Positions 28,407 through 37,953 of a stretch of DNA of 64,000 nt are shown piece by piece (position 1 is the stretch's first letter; every line of letters starts with the position of its first letter). Location: assembly GCA_000149265.1 (NCBI GenBank), contig CH001992.1:604333-668332 (forward strand), given 5' to 3'. The translations under genes and the position numbers were made by a program. The notes beneath the pieces were generated by a model that saw only the letters and a program-made list of their open reading frames with translations, searched no databases and was not told the origin of the DNA. This stretch comes from Ciona savignyi (taxonomy: Eukaryota; Chordata; Ascidiacea; Phlebobranchia; Cionidae).

Positions 28407-31182
28407 ATGTTAAAACAATTTTCAAGAAAGATTAAGCCGACACTGTCTTTATTTTATAAATTTAGTACATTTCATTTTACAAGCAAATCATTCCCTGTAA
28501 CAAAAAGTTGGAAATTGAAAGTTGAACCATTTTGGAAACTTTGTGTTAAGGTGTCTCAATGCAATGTACGAATAGAAACAGATGATCCAAATATCAATAT
28601 AGATGGAAAAGATTTACTTGTTCAACTTTTACAACCTGCCGGTATTGGTGATTTATGGCTAAGGTTGCTAAACTTATAAATATGAAATACTATGTATGAC
28701 ATATGCTAAAACTGTAGTATACCATATAGGAAATTAGTAGCAAGTCACTAAAGACCCAAAGAACATTTCATTTGACCGACCAAATAGTGTGTTGCATTTC
28801 AGCTGAAGGGTTGCAGGTTCGAAACTGGTCGCCCGCTAATCGATTGTATAACGGACATTGCTTGAACCCAGTGAAATATTCTGTTTTACCAAATTAAAGA
28901 AATGTCTTAATTACACACAACACAATGTAATAACAGGGCCGAAGAAATCTGTCGATTACCTGTGTGTTAACGCCCCTTGTGTTAGTTATGTATAAGATTG
29001 TGAGTTAAAGATTTGTGAGTTAAAAACTTGTGAGCAGGAAGATTGTGAGTTAAAAAACAAACGCTGACCACAAAGTTGTATTTTTGGAAAAGGCACTTAG
29101 CAGACATTGTCTTAATCCAGTGCATTAATGGGTTATACTAAAACAGTAGGAACATCTCAAAATAGTAACCAAATAATGGGTATGAGCTCCCCCCTTTGTA
29201 TTTTCACACTGGGGGATTTTTAACTTGCTTCTGTTTATGAATATACATTTAAGGTGCAAACAACTGCCGGTACAAGATTTTAAATCACACAGAAGAAAAC
29301 ACAGTTACCATATCAAACTTTCCCAATGAAAGTGAAAACATGGATGAACTTCATATAAAAGTCCCTGCTGCTTTTGGTAGGTAGTACGGTATATTTTGCA
29401 AGTCAAACTAGCAATTTTAGATATTTATTGTCAAACTATACGTTCTACTTTCAGATATAGATGTTCTGACCAGCAGATCCGAATTTACATCAGTTACAGA
29501 CTTGGAAAGCACAACGGCATCGATCAAAGCACAAGATGGTGACATATTTGTAAAAAACATTAAGGTTTCATCTACAATTTAACATTCCGATTATGTAAAA
29601 ATTATGACTATATCTGTAGAGCGGAGACATCAAGCTAATTGCAAATCAAGGCGGAATATCTTGCAAAAAACTACTCCAAGGAAACATTTTAATTAATGCC
29701 GGATCTAAAATAAGAACTGACCGACTACAAGGACCGATTATTGAACTCAAGTCTGATTCAGACATTCATACACAGGATGTATATGCCGAGGAGGTAACAA
29801 TCACATCAAAAGAAACTGTGGGGTAAATTCATTTAACCCATTTTCGAAATTTACTTGATCAAGAAATAAATGTTTTGATTTTAACATTTATAGGATCAAA
29901 AGTATACATGGGAAATCTAAAGTTATTTCAAAAGAGAGTGATGTTATAATTGGAACTGTTGAGGGTGAATCTGAAGTACAAGCAGAAAATGGAACTGCTA
30001 ATTTGCACATTGCACAGCACAGCTTAATTACAGTTAAAGCTGGTTAGTGTTTTCCACTTGGTTTTATTTAATTATAAATGCAAACTAGCAGTTGGGTTGG
30101 ATAGTCTTGTTTATACNNNNNNNNNNNNNNNNNNNNNNNNNNNNNNNNNNNNNNNNNNNNNNNNNNNNNNNNNNNNNNNNNNNNNNNNNNNNNNNNNNNN
30201 NNNNNNNNNNNNNNNNNNNNNNNNNNNNNNNNNNNNNNNNNNNNNNNNNNNNNNNNNNNNNNNNNNNNNNNNNNNNNNNNNNNNNNNNNNNNNNNNNNNN
30301 NNNNNNNNNNNNNNNNNNNNNNNNNNNNNNNNNNNNNNNNNNNNNNNNNNNNNNNNNNNNNNNNNNNNNNNNNNNNNNNNNNNNNNNNNNNNNNNNNNNN
30401 NNNNNNNNNNNNNNNNNNNNNNNNNNNNNNNNNNNNNNNNNNNNNNNNNNNNNNNNNNNNNNNNNNNNNNNNNNNNNNNNNNNNNNNNNNNNNNNNNNNN
30501 NNNNNNNNNNNNNNNNNNNNNNNNNNNNNNNNNNNNNNNNNNNNNNNNNNNNNNNNNNNNNNNNNNNNNNNNNNNNNNNNNNNNNNNNNNNNNNNNNNNN
30601 NNNNNNNNNNNNNNNNNNNNNNNNNNNNNNNNNNNNNNNNNNTTAGAATCTCAAAATTAATTTATAATAAGCCAAACAGGATGCAGCACTGCATAAGCAG
30701 TTCATGAAACATTTTCAAATTTAAACGGATTACCCTCGTGGTTTGTACAACAATCTGGACCATACTTCAAAAATCAGCAGGACAATGTTGAACCTCATGA
30801 AAATGGGCAGTTCAGAAGTATACAGTATTTAGATTATATAAACTTTTTAAAGAAAACACTCGACCCAGCATTCACAAAGTCTTGATAATTTTCATCAAGT
30901 GCGCTGCACAAGAACCTAACCAACTGGGTAGTGATCTGTTTCAAATGCACCGCATAGCCTTTTAACCTACCAAGCTATTTGACTCAGTTCCAAATATTCT
31001 ATGGATAATGAAACTAGGAATCAGTAAAATATTTATTTCTCTTAAAACATATTGCAGCTAATGTGAATGGTGGAGGTCCTGTAATTCAGGCAAAAGCAAG
31101 ACAACAAATCAAATGTGACTCAAAATCATGGTTACAACGAATGTTGCAGTATGGGAAAATGGAAAAAGACTTGTGCAATTAA
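28407..31182 (+). CDS. FAM185A: FAM185A-like protein (putative adhesin/DUF4097-type beta repeats), central part in a gap
   Basis: Exons 28407-28641, 29254-29376, 29455-29564, 29620-29822, 29894-30042, then a 526-N gap, then a final exon 31058-31182; all visible joins keep frame. The N-terminus is basic and hydrophobic without acidic residues (MLKQFSRKIKPTLSLF), fitting a mitochondrial presequence. The body is built of short beta-type repeats (TASIKAQDGDIFVKNIK, SGDIKLIANQGGISC, SDSDIHTQDVYAEEV), the pattern of the putative adhesin fold found in FAM185A. The last exon ends CDSKSWLQRMLQYGKMEKDL and stops at 31180-31182. One or more exons probably lie in the gap. Its 3' end faces LAMTOR5 tail to tail. 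The family name rests on pattern recall, not on an alignment. Confidence 0.68.
28785..28995 (+). mobile_element. Degenerate tRNA-derived SINE copy (family A) in the first FAM185A intron
   Basis: GGGTTGCAGGTTCGAAACTG (B box) is followed by GACATTGCTTGAACCCAG and a diverged copy of the body (GATTACCTGTGTGTTAACG). It aligns by eye with the better copies at 34217-34504 and 57084-57317. The head with the A box is worn. Confidence 0.6.
30117..30642. other. Assembly gap, 526 N
   Basis: Unsequenced stretch inside the FAM185A-like gene. The odd size suggests an estimated rather than default gap length. Confidence 0.99.
30860..30985 (-). mobile_element. Old antisense SINE fragment (family A)
   Basis: Blocks resembling GCTGGGTTCA, ACAAGAACCTAACC and AGTGATCTGTTTC occur in the same order as in the antisense copy at 34217-34504, with many changes. 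Confidence 0.35.
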
Positions 31183-31196
31183 TTTTAACATCTTTA

Positions 31197-31547
31197 TCAA
31201 TCCCGTACATCTTTTATTATACCAGTGCATACTTGATCGGTTTGGTTCACCAGTAATGTTTTGGCATCCGTATTGCTTCCATATGCCTCAATTGCAATTG
31301 CCAATAGTCTCTGCAAACAATTGATATAAATAAATAGTTCAAACAAACTTGTTACGTTTCATACCTCAGAATTTGGCACTCGTACTTTGTTAGCTTCTTC
31401 ACACATTGCAGCCATTGGTCCAGCTAATTTCTTCGAAACATCTCCTTTGCAGCCCAAACATAAGCCGTGCATGTCACTGCAAATGACTCCGCTTACGTTT
31501 GGTTTCTGAATTGCTTGTTTCAGCTTCTCTTGCAGAGCAGTTTCCAT
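31197..31547 (-). CDS. LAMTOR5: Ragulator subunit LAMTOR5 (HBXIP)
   Basis: Small roadblock-fold protein of the Ragulator complex, which anchors Rag GTPases on the lysosome for mTORC1 signalling. Exon 1 is 31365-31547 (61 codons), with GVICSDMHGLCLGCKGDVS matching the family GVLCTDSQGLNLGCRG core. Exon 2, joined in phase 0 after a TTGTTTGCAG acceptor, is 31197-31310 and ends TLLVNQTDQVCTGIIKD, which fits the last beta strands (NIMIQKHDGITVAVHK in human) with an insertion before them. Total 98 residues against about 91 in human. The stop is 14 nt from the stop of the opposing FAM185A-like gene. It lies 162 bp downstream of UXT on the same strand. Exon 1 is certain; exon 2 is less so because its sequence is diverged. 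Confidence 0.85.
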
Positions 31548-31590
31548 TACAAAAAACCAGTCACAAAATCTACAGTCTCAATTACTATGT

Positions 31591-31602
31591 TCTGTAAACA
31601 TA
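31591..31602 (-). promoter_or_regulatory. Candidate trans-splice acceptor of LAMTOR5
   Basis: On the minus strand TTATGTTTACAG|A lies 44 nt before the LAMTOR5 ATG, inside the short UXT-LAMTOR5 interval. Confidence 0.35.
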
Positions 31603-31709
31603 ACAAGTTACAAATAAAACACAATCACTGTTAAAGTTTGGTGGAAAGTGGACATGATGTTTAAAATAATAAAATGGCAATGAAAAGATCCCGTAAAGTT
31701 ACGTATTTG

Positions 31710-32331
31710 TTATTTTTGTTCTAAATTTTCATGGATTCCATACAGTTCTTTTAAACCCTCTAATACCATACGTATTTGAGCCCTGACAGATACCATGTCC
31801 TTTGACAACTTTTGGGCATTTGAGTTCAAGTATTCTGTTCGTTTTTTAATGAATACTATTGCTTCTGGTTTTGTGAACTCTACATAGAAGCCATATCCAA
31901 CACACACAAAGATTTTGCTTGGGTCAGTTCTGAAATAAAATTATTTTTATTATAACTGTTCCATTTTTTGTATAGTATGCACGATGTTGTATAAAAAATT
32001 GACTATAAACATATTGATGTATGACTACTTACATTACTGCTTGTGCATGAAAATTACATCCAAGGTCAACTTGGGCTTTTAACGGTTTTCCATCACTTAT
32101 TTCTGGCCTTTCTAACACATTTTGAAGCTGCATGTATTGTGCTATCTCTTCATAACATTTGTCGCGTAACTTTGTAAGCTTCCTGAAAGTGTGACATATA
32201 GAGATAACAATAATTTGGACAAGGGTATATGATATTATTAGTTATATAACTTACTGCAAGTCGCCTCTTAGCGTCTCATTTAAAAATGTTTCATACTGCA
32301 GTACTTTATGGGGTATGGAAGAGTTTTCCAT
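31710..32331 (-). CDS. UXT: Prefoldin-like protein UXT
   Basis: Alpha-class prefoldin-like subunit of the URI/R2TP complex. Exons 32255-32331, 32033-32182 and 31710-31929 give 148 residues (human about 157). Diagnostic stretches: VLQYETFLNETLRGDLQ, then KPLKAQVDLGCNFHAQAV, then VGYGFYVEFTKPEA and IRMVLEGLKELYG, all collinear with human UXT. N- and C-terminal helices would form the prefoldin coiled coil. The start ATG lies 18 nt from an acceptor-like CTATTCTGTAG. The MRPL34 gene starts 451 bp away on the other strand, a probable shared promoter region. Confidence 0.95.
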
Positions 32332-32348
32332 AATAACTAATGCACAAC

Positions 32349-32361
32349 ACTACAGAATAGA
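32349..32361 (-). promoter_or_regulatory. Candidate trans-splice acceptor of UXT
   Basis: Minus strand CCTCTATTCTGTAG|TG, 18 nt before the UXT ATG. Confidence 0.4.
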
Positions 32362-32750
32362 GGCATATAAGCATATATTCACAGTTTTCTATATTTCTAT
32401 GCTACATTGCATACCAAAAAAGTTAAAAAAAACATTTGTTTGCGCCTCGGGTTAAATTTTCGGACGTGCATTCCGCAAAGTAGTACTATTTTGACATTTT
32501 ATTTTTTAGCTGTGAACTTAAAATGGTGTGAACTTATTTTTGTACAGCATATTAAATAAAATTATAAATTCAATTAACGCTTTAATTAAATATATGCTTT
32601 TCTCTTTATCATTTTTATGCTTAAAACGAAACACTTAATGGGGAATCACCTAAATTAAATCGGGTCTGAATTTTCGTTCAGATTCTATCTTGTGTTCGTA
32701 GTTTAGAATATAGAAAATGTGTGTTTATTAAACGACTTCTTAAATATCTT

Positions 32751-32760
32751 ACATTTTTAG
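32751..32760 (+). promoter_or_regulatory. Candidate trans-splice acceptor of MRPL34
   Basis: ACATTTTTAG ends 22 nt before the ATG at 32783. Confidence 0.4.
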
Positions 32761-32782
32761 GTGGTTTTCGTTAATAAGAAAC

Positions 32783-33322
32783 ATGTTAGGTTACTCTCCA
32801 TCTCTGCTGAAACTTGCAACCCACGTGAAACCCATCTCAATTTGTCGATCATTTAACCAAGTTTCCATGGTACACATTTTTAATCGACAAAACACAATCT
32901 TTGCCAGCAGAATTGCACAATTTCTGCTACCATCTAATACCATAATACAGCCAGACCGAGGAGTAAAAAGAGGTAACTTTAAAAAAAGATTTATGCATAA
33001 TTATAGCTATTGGTCTTTATACATTTTTCTCCATCACAATTCCAGATTCTACTATAAAATATTATGTAATCCCAGATTAAGTTCAAATTTTATGTATAGC
33101 GTTTACAGCACTTAGATCTTACTAGAATATGCCATACTTACCAGTTCCCTAAAAAACAATTCACATGTACATTTCTTAATTGCAGGAACTAATTACCAGG
33201 CAAACACTTACAAGAGAATAAAGAAGCATGGGCGGCAAAAAATGTTGTCCACGACAGAAGGGAAGATTACAATGATCAAGAGAATGATGAACGGTAGATC
33301 ACGTAGAACTTTAACTCACTGA
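32783..33322 (+). CDS. MRPL34: Mitochondrial large ribosomal subunit protein bL34m
   Basis: Exons 32783-32972 and 33186-33322 encode 108 residues. The N-terminal 60 residues are poor in acidic residues and fit a mitochondrial targeting sequence. The C-terminus carries the bL34 signature: NTYKRIKKHGRQKMLSTTEG followed by a basic helix, MIKRMMNGRSRR. bL34 is a small basic protein bound to 23S-type rRNA. The join is in phase 1 with GGTAAC donor and TTGCAG acceptor. An acceptor-like ACATTTTTAG ends at 32760, 22 nt before the ATG. Confidence 0.95.
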
Positions 33323-34216
33323 GCCCTCATTTTAAGTATATGTTTAGGACTTCGCAAATTTTATTAGGTTGGGTATGCCGGTTTCTCATAATGATTTCCT
33401 TAGCATAAGTATATGTTATCGTGTACTTTACCATTACCCGCAAATGCAATAAAATCGAATGAAAAAGGTATATGTGAAATATATGTAACAATTGATTTAC
33501 GACACCTGGTTAATATAGTTATTAACAAGAATTAACATTAATGTAACTTTAAGTGTTACGATTAATATTTGTTAGTCTTATTACTGCTTATATATCAATA
33601 AGGTGTTATATAATAGTAGGAGTTAGTAACAGTTCTACAAAAACGTCAAAAATTATTGTGGCTAGCTGGTAACATCACACAGAAAAAAGTCATATTACCT
33701 TGTGCCCACACTATCGCGTTGTCGGAGCTATTGAAGTGTGTGTGTTCTCATGATTAAGACGCTATTGCCATATTTTAGCAAGAAACCTATCTCCATGTCA
33801 GTGGTAGTTTCATTTCAACCGCATTTTGGTGCATGCAAACAGACCGCCAACCACTTAATTAGAATATCAATTGCTTTTACACTGGATTACACAAACTTGT
33901 TGTAGAAGTAATTTAAGTACAACCATAACCTTATCAATACTTTTTTAAATTTGTAAAGAATCAATGATACATATGTAAAAATACATTTGTATAATATTAA
34001 TTAAATTCGGATAATTCAGGTGCAATATTACTGTTTGGTTTGGTGTATTTTTCTGGTTAAAGCGGGTTTTTTAACTAAATACAAGTACCAGGTATAATCT
34101 TTGAATTCAAAGGAATATGTCAAATTTTTGTTTCAGTTTTGTTATATACAGTAGTTCCTTTAATTTTTGATTTGTACCACCCTTCCCTGTATTAGTTCTT
34201 TAACTTTGCTAAATAG
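33323..34216. other. Spacer between MRPL34 and a SINE
   Basis: AT-rich. A worn antisense SINE body piece lies near 33690-33790 (GTGCCCACACTATCGCG...GGAGCTATTG). Nothing else supported. Confidence 0.45.
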
Positions 34217-34504
34217 AATAGGATATCCATCTTTATCCCCGTGAATGGGAAAACCAAGGGGATTATCACACGGGCAATCGTCAGATCACCTCGCGCCCAT
34301 CGTCAGGTTACCGGAGCTATTGCAGTGTGTTTTATATGATCGACACGTTCCTTCAATTTGGTAGAACTCATTAATTCGCTGGGTTCAGACAATGGCCGTA
34401 AAGTGCCTTGCCCAAGGACACAACCGACTAGTTAGTGACCAGTTTCGCACCTACAACCTTTCGATTGAAAGGTAACGCACTTAACCGCTGGACCAACCGG
34501 CCGA
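34217..34504 (-). mobile_element. tRNA-derived SINE, best copy of family A
   Basis: Read on the minus strand it starts GGCCGGTTGGTCCAGCGG (A-box region), then TTAAGTGCG, then GTTGTAGGTGCGAAAC (B box), a body containing GTCCTTGGGCAAGGCACTTT and CCCAGCGAATTAATG, and ends with CATTCACGGGGATAAAG and GGATATCC. Head, body and tail blocks recur at 57084-57317, 57690-57790, 28785-28995, 44232-44465 and 36540-36680. It may correspond to the composite SINE described for Ciona (Cics-1), which I cannot check here. Confidence 0.85.
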
Positions 34505-34656
34505 ACTAAAAAAATCCTATCATAACGAATGAAAAGAACCCGCATAAAAGAATATGCTTAGTTTATACATTTCCAATGAGCGGTCAACATACTTTACTAT
34601 AAATATTAACCTTTATTTTGTTTCATTTTTGATAAATGTACAAGACTTTTTGCAGC

Positions 34657-34662
34657 TTTATT
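34657..34662 (-). terminator. Probable PSMA3 poly(A) signal
   Basis: AATAAA on the minus strand, about 130 nt after the PSMA3 stop. Confidence 0.5.
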
Positions 34663-34789
34663 CAATGGACTTTAATTAATATTCCTCTATCTAAACAACT
34701 TCAAGACAGTACAGGAACATAAGTGTTTACTAAATAAAATGAACTTCAATATATCAAGTTTACAACAACTTTTGATGTTGTTTGCCTAT

Positions 34790-35545
34790 TCATTCGTCAT
34801 CCGAATCACTCTCTTCCATTGCATTTCTTGCAAAATCTTCAGCCGATTGAACCAGATTAGCTGGGACTCTTTCATGGATACCTGCCGACTCTGCACATAC
34901 CCAGCTAACTTGTAGTTGGAATGATTTATCCTTGACCTCATCGTGCACTGTGTAGATAATCTTGGAGGCTTCATTGATCGCCTCACGGCAAGACAGTTCT
35001 TTTAGCTTTAGCTTTTCGATTTCAGTCTTCGCGTTTTGTTTTGCTTTTCCCATTGCACAGCCATTGTAACCAAGAGGTACTCCAGAAGGATCAATCATGT
35101 ACATCTGTGGAGTGTCATCAAGATAGGATGCTAAAAGCACACTAGCACCGAATGGACGCACAGAGCTGTACAGTGTGTAAGCATGCATGTACATCGCCAC
35201 TCGTTCTGTAAGATGCTTGAGAGGGATAGGGCAACCATATTGCTGGCGGTAGTTGCTGGATTCATTACGGGCAATATCAACAATCTCACGTGCATCAGTC
35301 AAAAGGCCTGCAACAGCCATGCCGACATGTTTGTCAATATTAAAAATTCTTTGGTTTGAATCCAGCTCGTGTAATTTGGATGTAATCAGTTTTTCTACTG
35401 CCAATACTATTCCATCTTTACACCTTATCCCAATCGCTGTGCTGCTGTTCTCAACAGCTTTCTGGGCATATTCCACCTGAAAAACTCTGCCATCCGGGGA
35501 AAACTGAGCAGCAGATAAATCATAACCAGTACCTATAGAACTCAT
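34790..35545 (-). CDS. PSMA3: Proteasome subunit alpha type-3, intronless
   Basis: Alpha-ring subunit of the 20S proteasome, 251 residues (human 255). The start chosen is the ATG at 35543-35545 ([20 protein letters not shown]), since the usual alpha-subunit N-terminal signature [20 protein letters not shown] begins there; the frame continues upstream only through a TTG codon. Other signatures: [20 protein letters not shown], the [12 protein letters not shown] strand, and the acidic tail EESDSDDE typical of PSMA3. One uninterrupted exon, unlike all other host genes here. An acceptor-like TTTCTTTGGCAG ends 8 nt before the ATG. Confidence 0.97.
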   Translation of the reverse strand: MSSIGTGYDLSAAQFSPDGRVFQVEYAQKAVENSSTAIGIRCKDGIVLAVEKLITSKLHELDSNQRIFNIDKHVGMAVAGLLTDAREIVDIARNESSNYRQQYGCPIPLKHLTERVAMYMHAYTLYSSVRPFGASVLLASYLDDTPQMYMIDPSGVPLGYNGCAMGKAKQNAKTEIEKLKLKELSCREAINEASKIIYTVHDEVKDKSFQLQVSWVCAESAGIHERVPANLVQSAEDFARNAMEESDSDDE

Positions 35546-35553
35546 GACTAATG

Positions 35554-35568
35554 CTGCCAAAGAAATAA
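35554..35568 (-). promoter_or_regulatory. Candidate trans-splice acceptor of PSMA3
   Basis: Minus strand TTATTTCTTTGGCAG, pyrimidine-rich, 8 nt before the ATG. As the gene has no introns, a cis role is less likely than spliced-leader addition. Confidence 0.5.
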
Positions 35569-35956
35569 TTGATTATATGCAATGCTAGACAAATTTCTAT
35601 CTGAAGATCTTATATTGAAATATTCAGATTAATATTGGATAGGATTCTAAGATTTATCTCGTAAGTTGTAAATCCATAGTTGTCATAATTTATTACTGAT
35701 AATTCTCATATTTTTCTGTGCCAAGGCAGGTTGTCATACTTTTTATATTAGCTTTAAACGATCAATTGTACCGAGGCAATGCATAAAGTACCTGGTGCTT
35801 GACGGGACATTTGGTCGCGTTCTGGCCATGGTTGGGATCGCAGCCCAAATCTTTTTGACTATAAGCTACCAGTCCTCAAACACTTAAATATGGAGTCCCT
35901 TCAATTCCGAAGGAAACACATTTTGATTTTAATCCCATTTTCACTATACCAATCTG

Positions 35957-36208
35957 TGGGTGCCTCTAAACACTACAGGATCGCTTTGAGCCCTTGGATT
36001 GCTTAGATAGCTATGGAAAGTAATTCAAACCCTGTCCCAAACACTAATCTCAACTCCAGAACTAACTTCACGGTTCCACCGTCTACCGCAATATTAATGT
36101 CATAATCTTTATTTTGGTAAGATAAGTTTTCTCCAAGGCATTTGTAATTACGAAGTATAGTACGCGATTCTGTTTCCAAGCGCTCCTGTAGTATTTAGAG
36201 GTACCGCC
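35957..36208. mobile_element. Fold-back element / MITE with 33-bp inverted ends
   Basis: The left end GGGTGCCTCTAAACACTACA and the right end, inverted, GCGGTACCTCTAAATACTAC pair over about 33 bases with roughly 80 percent identity by eye, extending into CAGGA(T/G)CGCTT. The flanks share CCAATC (35949-35954 and 36207-36212), a possible target duplication. About 250 bp, no ORF. Confidence 0.6.
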
Positions 36209-36539
36209 AATCCTTAACCCAACCCGACCCCGGCGTGTTTTTTTCAATCCACGATTTAATTACCTTGACCGCCTGAATAGCCTTGCAGTCTTAACAACGA
36301 ACGCTATAGACACTGTGCTTAGACTTAGAGGTGTTTTCGCTCATCGCATGTACCCAACGGATGTTGTACGTATCGTTCCAAAAATTGCTGGTTCATGCGA
36401 GCATTTGGTAAAAAACAAAGATCATATAAACCATCGTATAACCCGAGTCTCTGAGGTAGCAATAAATGCCGTTTTAACAATTTCTTGTCGAAATTAAGTA
36501 CTAATCAACAATATCACTCAAGTACCATGCATTGCAATT

Positions 36540-36680
36540 TTTCCGGTCAGTTCACGGTGGGCGCAAGGTAATATGACGATTACCCGTGTGAAAACGCTCC
36601 ATTACGTATTCGGGAGTTATTCTAACTATTGCCCAAATGATGGCGCCTCTTGAGTTATCGTTCACGGGGATAATTATGAT
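36540..36680 (+). mobile_element. SINE family A 3' part, interrupted by the LINE
   Basis: GGTGGGCGCAAGGTAATATG, ATTACCCGTGTG and the family tail GTTCACGGGGATAA occur in order on the plus strand. The LINE target site begins at 36676, at the very end of this copy. Confidence 0.6.
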
Positions 36681-36742
36681 TTGTATGGTCACAAGAGCAT
36701 ATTAATAGACAACAATTAACTGAAATCATTAAAAACTCTGGA

Positions 36743-37918
36743 ATGCCAACAAAAAGTGTGGTTGGAATTGTGGAAAGAAGAGGAAAGCTATTTGACATAA
36801 CTTGCAACGACAGGCCAAGTATTCAAAAACTACATGAGAAACTTAGAATTGACGCTAAAGTAGCTTCGGTGTACCTATACGAGAGCGACACCACAAATGT
36901 AGCCATAGGCTGGGTACCAATACTCATGCAAAATGAGGATATTAAATTAGCAATTGAAGAAAAATATGGGCCCGTTTTAAAAATTTTAACTAAAAAAGAC
37001 GCGACCGGCTGGTTAACTGGATTAAGAGTGGTTACAATGAAAAATGAAGACCTTGAAAAGAACCCCATTCCAAGTTATATTAATATAGGAGATTTTGAAC
37101 TCTATGTAACATACAACGGGCAGGATTTTACATGCAAGTATTGCGGAAAACACGGCCACAAACAAGCAGAATGCAAACAAAGAGCGCTCGATTACCCTCC
37201 ATTCCCGCGAAATCTGCCGTCGGCACAACAGAATCAGATAAACAAAGACGACCACGCACCAATAAAAGATGTGCCTACAGCCACCTCAACTCCGACAAAA
37301 TCAAAACAATTCAGCTCCAATTTGGTACTAAGACAAATGAATGCGGAAAAAATAACGATCGAGGACCCAAAATGTCGAAAACGCGACAGAACAAACAGAA
37401 GCCCAGAAGCTACAGGGCCGGAGGCCAAAAGTATAAGTATGTGTGCTGCTAAGTTTCAATTTAAATGTCTGACTTGCAGCAAGGAGGGAGCAGCAACTGA
37501 CCAATCGACCAATTTCCAGTGCTGGGGATGTAGAGCCGAGCACATTATGGTGGAACCTTGTTGTCAACCAGAAGACAGATTTTTAGTGAAGCATGACTGC
37601 AGAGCGACCGAATGTTTTTATTGCTCCACCCAGATGAGAAAGATGCCATGTTGCCAGAATTTTATCCCTCAAGATGCAAGAGGAAACAACCTATTCAATT
37701 GTATGGACTGCGAAAAACTCTCCATGCTATGTAAGTGTACGTACCTTAATTTGTTACCAACTAAGGGTAAAGCTACACGATGTGTGAAGTGCAAAACCCA
37801 TATAATTAACTGTGGATGTGGTAAAGCTACGAGTACAACAATTCACGAAGGTACAGCTCATATGTGTGAGTGTGGGACAGAGTTCGATATCAAGAAATTG
37901 GACGAAACCTTTAAGTGA
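36743..37918 (+). CDS. LINE ORF1, nucleic-acid-binding protein with Cys-rich tail
   Basis: 391 residues, intact. The N-terminal part is of the RRM-like/zinc-knuckle ORF1 type: VTYNGQDFTCKYCGKHGHKQ (about residues 127-146) ending in a C-x2-C-x4-H-x4-C knuckle. It is followed by a Lys/Ser/Thr-rich linker and then, from about residue 233, an unusual stretch with about 21 cysteines, many as CxxC or CxC pairs (CLTC, CWGC, CFYC, CMDC, CKC, CVKC, CGC, CEC). The stop TGA at 37916-37918 overlaps the ORF2 frame. Confidence 0.88.
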   Translation: MPTKSVVGIVERRGKLFDITCNDRPSIQKLHEKLRIDAKVASVYLYESDTTNVAIGWVPILMQNEDIKLAIEEKYGPVLKILTKKDATGWLTGLRVVTMKNEDLEKNPIPSYINIGDFELYVTYNGQDFTCKYCGKHGHKQAECKQRALDYPPFPRNLPSAQQNQINKDDHAPIKDVPTATSTPTKSKQFSSNLVLRQMNAEKITIEDPKCRKRDRTNRSPEATGPEAKSISMCAAKFQFKCLTCSKEGAATDQSTNFQCWGCRAEHIMVEPCCQPEDRFLVKHDCRATECFYCSTQMRKMPCCQNFIPQDARGNNLFNCMDCEKLSMLCKCTYLNLLPTKGKATRCVKCKTHIINCGCGKATSTTIHEGTAHMCECGTEFDIKKLDETFK

Positions 37919-37953
37919 GCCTCGTTTTTAATTTATTCTTACAGGGTCACACG

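Noticed and set aside
35546-35560. Five-codon upstream extension of PSMA3
   Set aside because: It begins with TTG, not ATG, and overlaps the putative splice acceptor.
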